A stretch of DNA of 64,000 nt. It comes from Jannaschia maritima (GTDB lineage Bacteria > Pseudomonadota > Alphaproteobacteria > Rhodobacterales > Rhodobacteraceae). The translations under genes and the position numbers were made by a program. Below, one piece after another: positions 59,422-64,000 of this stretch. Within the stretch, counting starts at the first letter, position 1. The number at the start of each line of letters is the position of its first letter. The notes under the pieces were generated by a model. The model ran no database searches. It was given only the letters and a program-made list of their open reading frames with translations, and was not told the origin of the DNA. The DNA lies in NCBI RefSeq assembly GCF_030973515.1, contig NZ_JARGZA010000006.1, positions 124,001 through 188,000 of the forward strand, read 5' to 3'.

Positions 59422-60288
59422 CTATTCGGCGGGGGTGCGGCGATGCGCGGGGGTCAGGGCCTGTGCGGTGCGCCGCACCATCGCGGCCAGCGCCGCCTCG
59501 CCCGGGCAGGCGGGGATCGACGCGATGGCGCCCGACAGCGTGTCCTCCAACAAGCGGGTGGCGCCGTCGATGCCGTGCTCGACCACAGCCGAGGGGCGGC
59601 CCCGACGTTCGTCCTGGCCGGCGGGCTTGCCGGTCTCCGCTTCCGGACGCAGCACGTCCAGCAGGTCGTCGGCGACTTGGAACGCGCGCCCGATGCGGGA
59701 ACCCAGTTCGGTCCAGGGCTCCGGGTCGTGACCCGCCGCGATGGCCCCCATGCGCGTCGCGGCGATGAACAACGCGCCGGTCTTCGCCTCGTGGTAGGTC
59801 GCCAGGTCGATGGCGGGCTCCGATTCCCAGCCCTGGCCCGCGCAGATGCCGCCCGGCATGCCGGTGCGATGCGCCAGCTCCATCACCAGCGGCAGCGCAC
59901 GGGCAGGCGCCGCGCGGCCCGCCGCCTCGAACCCCGCGACGATAAGGCTGTCGCCGGCCAGCACGGCCAAGGGCTGGCCGAAGGCCACGTGAACGCTGGG
60001 CTTGCCGCGACGGACGGAGGCGTCGTCGAAACAAGGCAGGTCGTCGTGGACGAGGGACGCGCAGTGGATCAACTCGATCGCCACGCCAGCGGCGTCGGCA
60101 TCGGCGCGGTCGGCCCCGCAGGCGGCCGCCACCGACAGGCAGATCGTCGGACGGATCCGCGCGCCGCCGGGCTTAACGGCGTGGATCATCGCCGCCGCGA
60201 GACCGGCGGGGGCCCGACGGGCGGTCGCGCGGTCCAACGCGGCGTCGATCGCGCCTTCGATCCGGGTTGACAGGTCGCCTGGAGTCAT
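59422..60288 (-). CDS. crtE: Geranylgeranyl diphosphate synthase
   Basis: Prenyltransferase (288 aa) making geranylgeranyl diphosphate for carotenoids and the bacteriochlorophyll tail. The first Asp-rich motif is SLVHDDLPCFDDASVRRGKPS (split) and the second is FQVADDLLDV; GGARIRPTICLSVAAACG matches the family N-terminal block. It is first of the superoperon crtEF-bchCXYZ-pufQBALMC. Upstream lie a TTGACA-N17-CATCAT promoter and two PpsR boxes. Confidence 0.95.
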   Translation of the reverse strand: MTPGDLSTRIEGAIDAALDRATARRAPAGLAAAMIHAVKPGGARIRPTICLSVAAACGADRADADAAGVAIELIHCASLVHDDLPCFDDASVRRGKPSVHVAFGQPLAVLAGDSLIVAGFEAAGRAAPARALPLVMELAHRTGMPGGICAGQGWESEPAIDLATYHEAKTGALFIAATRMGAIAAGHDPEPWTELGSRIGRAFQVADDLLDVLRPEAETGKPAGQDERRGRPSAVVEHGIDGATRLLEDTLSGAIASIPACPGEAALAAMVRRTAQALTPAHRRTPAE

Positions 60289-60307
60289 TCCGTCACCTCC
60301 GCCGATA

Positions 60308-60325
60308 TGTCATTGAAAGATGACA
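60308..60325. promoter_or_regulatory. PpsR/CrtJ box 1, crtE-crtD region
   Basis: TGTCATTGAAAGATGACA, a perfect TGT-N12-ACA with symmetric arms TGTCAT/ATGACA, 20 bp upstream of crtE. The most symmetric of the boxes in this window. Confidence 0.88.
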
Positions 60326-60330
60326 GATGG

Positions 60331-60348
60331 TGTTCCATGATGTTGACA
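60331..60348. promoter_or_regulatory. PpsR/CrtJ box 2, crtE-crtD region
   Basis: TGTTCCATGATGTTGACA, a perfect TGT-N12-ACA, 23 bp from box 1 (start to start) and overlapping the crtE -10 hexamer. Close spacing suggests cooperative repression of both crtE and crtD. Confidence 0.82.
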
Positions 60349-60365
60349 CTGGCCTATCCTGTCAA
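60337..60365 (-). promoter_or_regulatory. crtE promoter (sigma-70 type)
   Basis: On the minus strand TTGACA (60365-60360), a 17-nt spacer, and CATCAT (60342-60337, 4/6 to TATAAT). The -10 lies inside PpsR box 2. It would drive the crtEF-bchCXYZ-puf superoperon. Confidence 0.65.
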
Positions 60366-60379
60366 CGGGGGTGGACGGC

Positions 60380-61891
60380 ATGACCCGCATCGTCGTCATC
60401 GGGGCCGGCATCGGTGGCCTGACCGCCGCCATGCGCCTCGCCCATGCGGGGCTGGACGTCACCGTGCTGGACGCGGCGGAGGCACCGGGCGGCAAGATGC
60501 GCACCGTGCCGTCCGCTGCCGGTCCCGTGGATGCGGGACCTACGGTGCTGACGCTACGCGACTACTTCGCGGGGGCCTTCGATGCCTCCGGCGCCTCGTT
60601 GGAGGCGGAGGTGTCCCTGACGCCGTTGGACACGCTGGCACGTCACCATTGGAATGACGGATCGCCGCTCGACCTCCATCCGGACGCGGACCGATCGCGC
60701 GACGCCATCGGCCTATGGGCCGGCGCGGGGGCGGCCCGCGACTTCGCGCGGTTCGACGCCACCGCCCGCGCCCTGTTCGACGCGTTCGAGGGGCCGATGA
60801 TGCGCGCGGTGGACCCCGCGCCCCTGCGGGCGGCTTGGCGGTCCGCCGTCCGCCCCGCCACCCTGCCCCCGCTGCGCCCCGGCTTGTCCCTGGCCGCCCT
60901 CCTGCGCGCCCGCTTCCGCGACCGGCGATTGCAGCAGTTGTTCGGCCGCTACGCCACTTATGTCGGCGGCGATCCCAGGCAGTCGCCCGCGGTCCTGTCG
61001 GTGATCTGGCATGCGGAGTCGCGCGGTGTCTGGGCGGTCGAGGGCGGCATGCACGCCCTGGCCCACGCAATGCGGCGCGTGGCGGAACGGGCGGGGGCGG
61101 CGTTCCGCTTCGGCACGAAGGCCGGGCGGATCGTTCTGCGGGACGGTCGCGTGACGGGCGTCCTGACCGACGGGGGCGAGGTGCCGGCCGACGTCGTCGT
61201 CCACAACGGCGACCCCAACGCCCTGCGTACCGGCCTGCTGGGGGATGCGGTGGCGGGCGCGGCGCTGGACCGGGGCACGCAGCCGCGCAGCCTGTCGGCC
61301 TTCGTGTGGTCCTTCGCCGCGCGCGCGGCGCAGCCCCCCGGACAACGCCATTCCGTGTTCTTCGCCCGCGACCCGGAGGCGGAGTTCGAGGACATCGCCC
61401 GCGGCCGCCTGCCGCGGGATCCGACCCTGTACGTCCATGCGCAGGACCACGGACACCCGCCCGGCGCCCGCGCCCGGTACGAGATCATCGTCAACGGGCC
61501 GCCCCGCCGCGGCACCACACCCGACCCCGAGGAGGCGACGCAATGCCAGAGGATCACGTTCGACATGCTGGACCGGATGGGGTTGCGCTTCGCGGAACGG
61601 CCCGACCCGACCGCGCTGACGGCGCCGGAGGACTTCGGCAGGATGTTCCCGGGGTCTATGGGGTCCCTGTACGGCCGCAGCCCGCACGGAACGCTGGCGC
61701 CGTTCCACCGCCCCAGGGCGCGGACGAAGGTGCCGGGGCTGTACCAATGCGGGGGGGGCATCCATCCGGGGCCTGGGATCCCGATGGCCTCCCTGTCCGG
61801 CCAGCACGCGGCCGCGGCGATCATGCGGGACCGCGCTTCGACGCGACGGTTCCGCCCGGCGGCTATGGTTGGTGGTACGTCGACGGCCTGA
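60380..61891 (+). CDS. crtD: 1-hydroxycarotenoid 3,4-desaturase (methoxyneurosporene dehydrogenase)
   Basis: FAD-dependent desaturase (503 aa) acting on hydroxy-/methoxy-neurosporene in the spheroidene branch. The N-terminal FAD fold is [21 protein letters not shown], followed by [20 protein letters not shown]; the C-terminal motif is [23 protein letters not shown] used ATG 60380, after GGGGGTGG; an in-frame GTG lies at 60371. Its last ~45 codons overlap the 5' end of crtC in another frame. It is divergent from crtE across ~90 bp with two PpsR boxes. Confidence 0.94.
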   Translation: MTRIVVIGAGIGGLTAAMRLAHAGLDVTVLDAAEAPGGKMRTVPSAAGPVDAGPTVLTLRDYFAGAFDASGASLEAEVSLTPLDTLARHHWNDGSPLDLHPDADRSRDAIGLWAGAGAARDFARFDATARALFDAFEGPMMRAVDPAPLRAAWRSAVRPATLPPLRPGLSLAALLRARFRDRRLQQLFGRYATYVGGDPRQSPAVLSVIWHAESRGVWAVEGGMHALAHAMRRVAERAGAAFRFGTKAGRIVLRDGRVTGVLTDGGEVPADVVVHNGDPNALRTGLLGDAVAGAALDRGTQPRSLSAFVWSFAARAAQPPGQRHSVFFARDPEAEFEDIARGRLPRDPTLYVHAQDHGHPPGARARYEIIVNGPPRRGTTPDPEEATQCQRITFDMLDRMGLRFAERPDPTALTAPEDFGRMFPGSMGSLYGRSPHGTLAPFHRPRARTKVPGLYQCGGGIHPGPGIPMASLSGQHAAAAIMRDRASTRRFRPAAMVGGTSTA

Positions 61892-62757
61892 GCGCGGACG
61901 GCAGCCGCGCCATATCGGTCATCGCGTTCATCGGGTCCGTCTTCTCGCCCTGGTACGGATGGTCGGGCCGGACGGACCCGACGAACAACGTCTGCGTCAA
62001 CGTCCTGATGTCCGGCCCCGGCGGGCGGTGGACGATGACGGACCGGGGCCGGGCCGCCCTGCACCAGGCGCCCGAGCGCATCGAGATGGGCCCGTCGTCG
62101 CTGCACTGGGACGGGACACGGCTCGCCATCGAGTTGGACGAGGTCGCGACCCCGCACCTGACGCCGATCAAGGGTCGGGTCACGATCACGCCCCGCGGCG
62201 TCACGGGGATCGAGGCCGCGCTGAAACCCGATGGCAGCCACGTCTGGCGACCCCTGGCGCCCGCATCGGACATCCGGGTGGAGATCGACCGCCCCGGCTG
62301 GACCTGGGACGGCCACGGCTATCTGGACAGCAACTTCGGCACGGCGCCACTGGAGCAGGACTTCGCCTATTGGCATTGGGGCCGGTTCCCCGTGCCCGAC
62401 GGACGCGTGATCTTCTACGAGTCGGAGCTGCGCGACGGGACCGAGACGCGGATCGCGCTGCACTTCGACGACCACGGCAACGCGCGCGAGATCGAGGCCC
62501 CACCGTTGCAAAGGATGCCTCGGTCCGCCTGGGCCCTGCGGCGCGAGACGCGCTGCGACACGGGCCATGCGCCCCGCCCGGTGCAGTCCATGATCTCCGC
62601 CCCGTTCTACCAGCGCGCGGTCGTCGATACCGTGATCCACGGGCACCGCACGCAGGGTGTTTGGGAAGCGTTCGACGGCGATCGGTTCCAGGCCTGGTGG
62701 ATGAAGCCCCTGCTGGCCCTGCGCGTGCCCCGGCGGGCGGGGTGGCGCCGGGACTAG
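61747..62757 (+). CDS. crtC: Carotenoid 1,2-hydratase (hydroxyneurosporene synthase), start uncertain
   Basis: Adds water to the 1,2 double bond of neurosporene, opening the spheroidene pathway. The conserved region begins [20 protein letters not shown], then [60 protein letters not shown] (split) and [10 protein letters not shown] near the end. The only ATG in frame is at 61747, which would give a 336-aa protein with an unconserved ~25-residue leader overlapping crtD by 145 bp. The real start is probably closer to 61820, possibly on a rare codon. Confidence 0.85.
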   Translation: MRGGHPSGAWDPDGLPVRPARGRGDHAGPRFDATVPPGGYGWWYVDGLSADGSRAISVIAFIGSVFSPWYGWSGRTDPTNNVCVNVLMSGPGGRWTMTDRGRAALHQAPERIEMGPSSLHWDGTRLAIELDEVATPHLTPIKGRVTITPRGVTGIEAALKPDGSHVWRPLAPASDIRVEIDRPGWTWDGHGYLDSNFGTAPLEQDFAYWHWGRFPVPDGRVIFYESELRDGTETRIALHFDDHGNAREIEAPPLQRMPRSAWALRRETRCDTGHAPRPVQSMISAPFYQRAVVDTVIHGHRTQGVWEAFDGDRFQAWWMKPLLALRVPRRAGWRRD

Positions 62758-62798
62758 GGCTTCCCATATGGGGTCCTGACGCGAGCGAGGGGCACGAC

Positions 62799-63362
62799 AT
62801 GGGCGAACACAACGACTTTCCGGGCTGGCACGGGACCACCATCGTCGGGGTGAAGCGCGGGGGCCGGGTCGTGATCGCGGGCGACGGTCAGGTCACGCAG
62901 GGCCAGGCCACCGTGATGAAGGGCAACGCCCGCAAGGTGCGTCGCCTGTCACCGGGCGGCCACGACGTCGTGGCGGGCTTCGCCGGATCGACGGCCGATG
63001 CCTTCACCCTGCTCGAGAAGCTGGAGGCGAAGCTGGAAGCGCATCCGGGCCAATTGCAGCGCGCCTGCGTGGAGCTGGCGAAGGATTGGCGCACGGACAA
63101 GTACCTGCAGAAGCTGGAGGCCATGCTGATCGTGACGGACGGCACCGAGCTTCTGGTCGTGACCGGCGCGGGCGACGTCCTGGCGCCCGAGCACGACGTG
63201 GCCGCCATCGGGTCGGGCGGAAACTACGCGCTGGCCGCCGCGCGCGGGCTGATGGCCACCGACCTGGATGCCGAAGCCGTGGCCCGTCGGGCCATGGCGA
63301 TCGCCGCCGAGATCTGCGTCTATACGAACGGCACCCTGACGATGGAGGCGATCGGCGGATGA
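62799..63362 (+). CDS. hslV: ATP-dependent protease subunit HslV
   Basis: Proteolytic subunit (187 aa) of the HslUV protease, a threonine peptidase. The catalytic Thr is in [16 protein letters not shown] (about residue 13-14, after propeptide removal). [26 protein letters not shown] (split) and [16 protein letters not shown] are conserved. It is the first housekeeping gene beyond the photosynthesis cluster. Its stop overlaps the next gene's ATG (ATGA); hslU is not yet reached at the window end. Confidence 0.95.
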   Translation: MGEHNDFPGWHGTTIVGVKRGGRVVIAGDGQVTQGQATVMKGNARKVRRLSPGGHDVVAGFAGSTADAFTLLEKLEAKLEAHPGQLQRACVELAKDWRTDKYLQKLEAMLIVTDGTELLVVTGAGDVLAPEHDVAAIGSGGNYALAAARGLMATDLDAEAVARRAMAIAAEICVYTNGTLTMEAIGG

Positions 63363-64000
63363 TCGACCGCGACGACCTGCGTGCCGCCGTGGCCGCGGGC
63401 ACGATCACGGAAGCGCAGGCCGCCCGCATCGTCGACCTGTCCGCCATGCGGCGCGACGCGCGCGTGGGCGCGTCCGGCGCGGACGAACCCTTCGCGCTGT
63501 TCCGTGGGTTCAACGAGATCTTCATCCTGGTGGGACTGGCGATCCTGGGCTTCGGCTGGCTGGGCTTCTGGGCGATCGCGGCGGGCACGTCGAACGGCTT
63601 CGGCGCGGTATGGACGATCGGCACGCTCTGCACTTTCGTGGTGGTCGGCCTGCTGTCGGAATACTTCGTACGCCGCCGCCGCATGGTGGCCCCCGCCATA
63701 GCACTGTCTATCGCCTGGACCGTCGCGGCCGGCTGGCTGTGGCTGGTGCAGCTCGAGTCCTTCACCATCCTCGGCGGCATCAGGCCGGGACGGGTCGCCC
63801 TGGTCGCCGCGCTGACGGGGGCGACGGTATTCGCGTACTGGCTGCGCTACCGCGTGCCCTTCGCGATGGCGCTGATCGCGCTCGCCGCCTTCGCCACGGT
63901 GCTGTTCTTGCTGTCCGCCGTCTCGGGCGAGACCATCGCGTCGGCCGAGGTCTTCCTGCTGTCGGGAACGGGACCCTTCGCGTGGGGCACCATCCTGCTG
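63359..64000 (+). CDS. Membrane protein of unknown function (3'-truncated by window end)
   Basis: Open from the ATG at 63359 to the window edge (at least 213 codons, no stop). A soluble N-terminal ~45 residues ([33 protein letters not shown]) is followed by repeated hydrophobic helices ([54 protein letters not shown] and more). The layout, with a short helical region that begins by counting back from an IT/EAQA motif and then many helices, resembles DUF2157-type membrane proteins, but I am not sure. Coupled to hslV by a 4-bp overlap. Confidence 0.7.
   Translation, partial: MIDRDDLRAAVAAGTITEAQAARIVDLSAMRRDARVGASGADEPFALFRGFNEIFILVGLAILGFGWLGFWAIAAGTSNGFGAVWTIGTLCTFVVVGLLSEYFVRRRRMVAPAIALSIAWTVAAGWLWLVQLESFTILGGIRPGRVALVAALTGATVFAYWLRYRVPFAMALIALAAFATVLFLLSAVSGETIASAEVFLLSGTGPFAWGTILL

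Noticed and set aside
60343-60365. Plus-strand promoter for crtD starting at TTGACA 60343
   Set aside because: No -10-like sequence lies 16-18 nt downstream (the DNA there is CGGGGGT); the palindromic TTGACA is better used by crtE on the other strand.

Overview
The window is about 64 kb of very GC-rich DNA from a phototrophic alphaproteobacterium, most likely a marine Rhodobacterales (Roseobacter-type) bacterium. The evidence is a complete photosynthesis gene cluster (about 15.7-62.8 kb) for bacteriochlorophyll a and spheroidenone-type carotenoids, a tetraheme pufC, a DMSP lyase of the DddL type, and the lptCAB-hpf-ptsN and leuB/leuD housekeeping blocks. The only Mg-protoporphyrin cyclase present is the oxygen-dependent acsF. 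There is no bchE, pucBA or pufX and I saw no FNR box in the control regions, which fits an aerobic anoxygenic phototroph (inference).

Layout. 0-15.7 kb is mostly housekeeping: an O-antigen-type acyltransferase (cut by the window edge), a five-PAS soluble chemoreceptor, rnd, lptC-lptA-lptB-hpf-ptsN, tRNA-Pro(CGG), a DMT exporter, leuB, a degenerate EEP-family protein, a membrane protein, leuD, and a divergent DUF4198/HupE pair whose start codons overlap. 15.7-19.5 kb (minus) is crtI-crtB-tspO-dddL. 19.6-23.7 kb (plus) is crtA-bchI-bchD-bchO. 23.7-39.9 kb (minus) is bchF-bchN-bchB-bchH-bchL-bchM-lhaA-puhA-puhB-puhC-(98-aa protein)-acsF-puhE-hemA-cycA. 40.0-46.2 kb (plus) is the AerR/PpaA antirepressor, ppsR, bchG, a PucC-like transporter, bchP and idi. 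46.2-49.1 kb is a non-photosynthetic insert: an MFS exporter, a frameshifted Lrp/AsnC regulator, and a Tat-exported protein next to a heme-type membrane protein. 49.2-60.3 kb (minus) is crtE-crtF-bchC-bchX-bchY-bchZ-pufQ-pufB-pufA-pufL-pufM-pufC. 60.4-62.8 kb (plus) is crtD-crtC, followed by hslV and a truncated membrane protein.

How it works together. HemA feeds tetrapyrrole synthesis; BchIDH, BchM, AcsF, BchLNB, BchXYZ, BchF, BchC, BchG and BchP take protoporphyrin to bacteriochlorophyll a. CrtE, B, I, C, D, F and A make spheroidenone. PufBA/LM/C, PuhA and the assembly factors LhaA, PuhB, PuhC, PuhE and PufQ build the RC-LH1 complex, and CycA can re-reduce it. Seven perfect TGT-N12-ACA boxes (PpsR/CrtJ type) lie in front of crtI/crtA, bchF/ppaA, bchG, bchC and crtE/crtD, so the encoded PpsR probably represses the whole cluster. 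Many gene pairs share 4-bp ATGA/GTGA stop-start overlaps.

Most unusual points: (1) bchH carries an in-frame insertion of about 110 codons made of palindromic intergenic-type repeats plus an 11-bp x3 tandem tract; (2) dddL sits in the carotenoid operon, translationally coupled to tspO; (3) an accessory island with a frameshifted regulator splits the cluster; (4) 11-bp helically phased repeats lie between bchY and bchZ; (5) the DUF4198/HupE start codons overlap in one CATG. All calls are from reading the sequence; no database search was possible.
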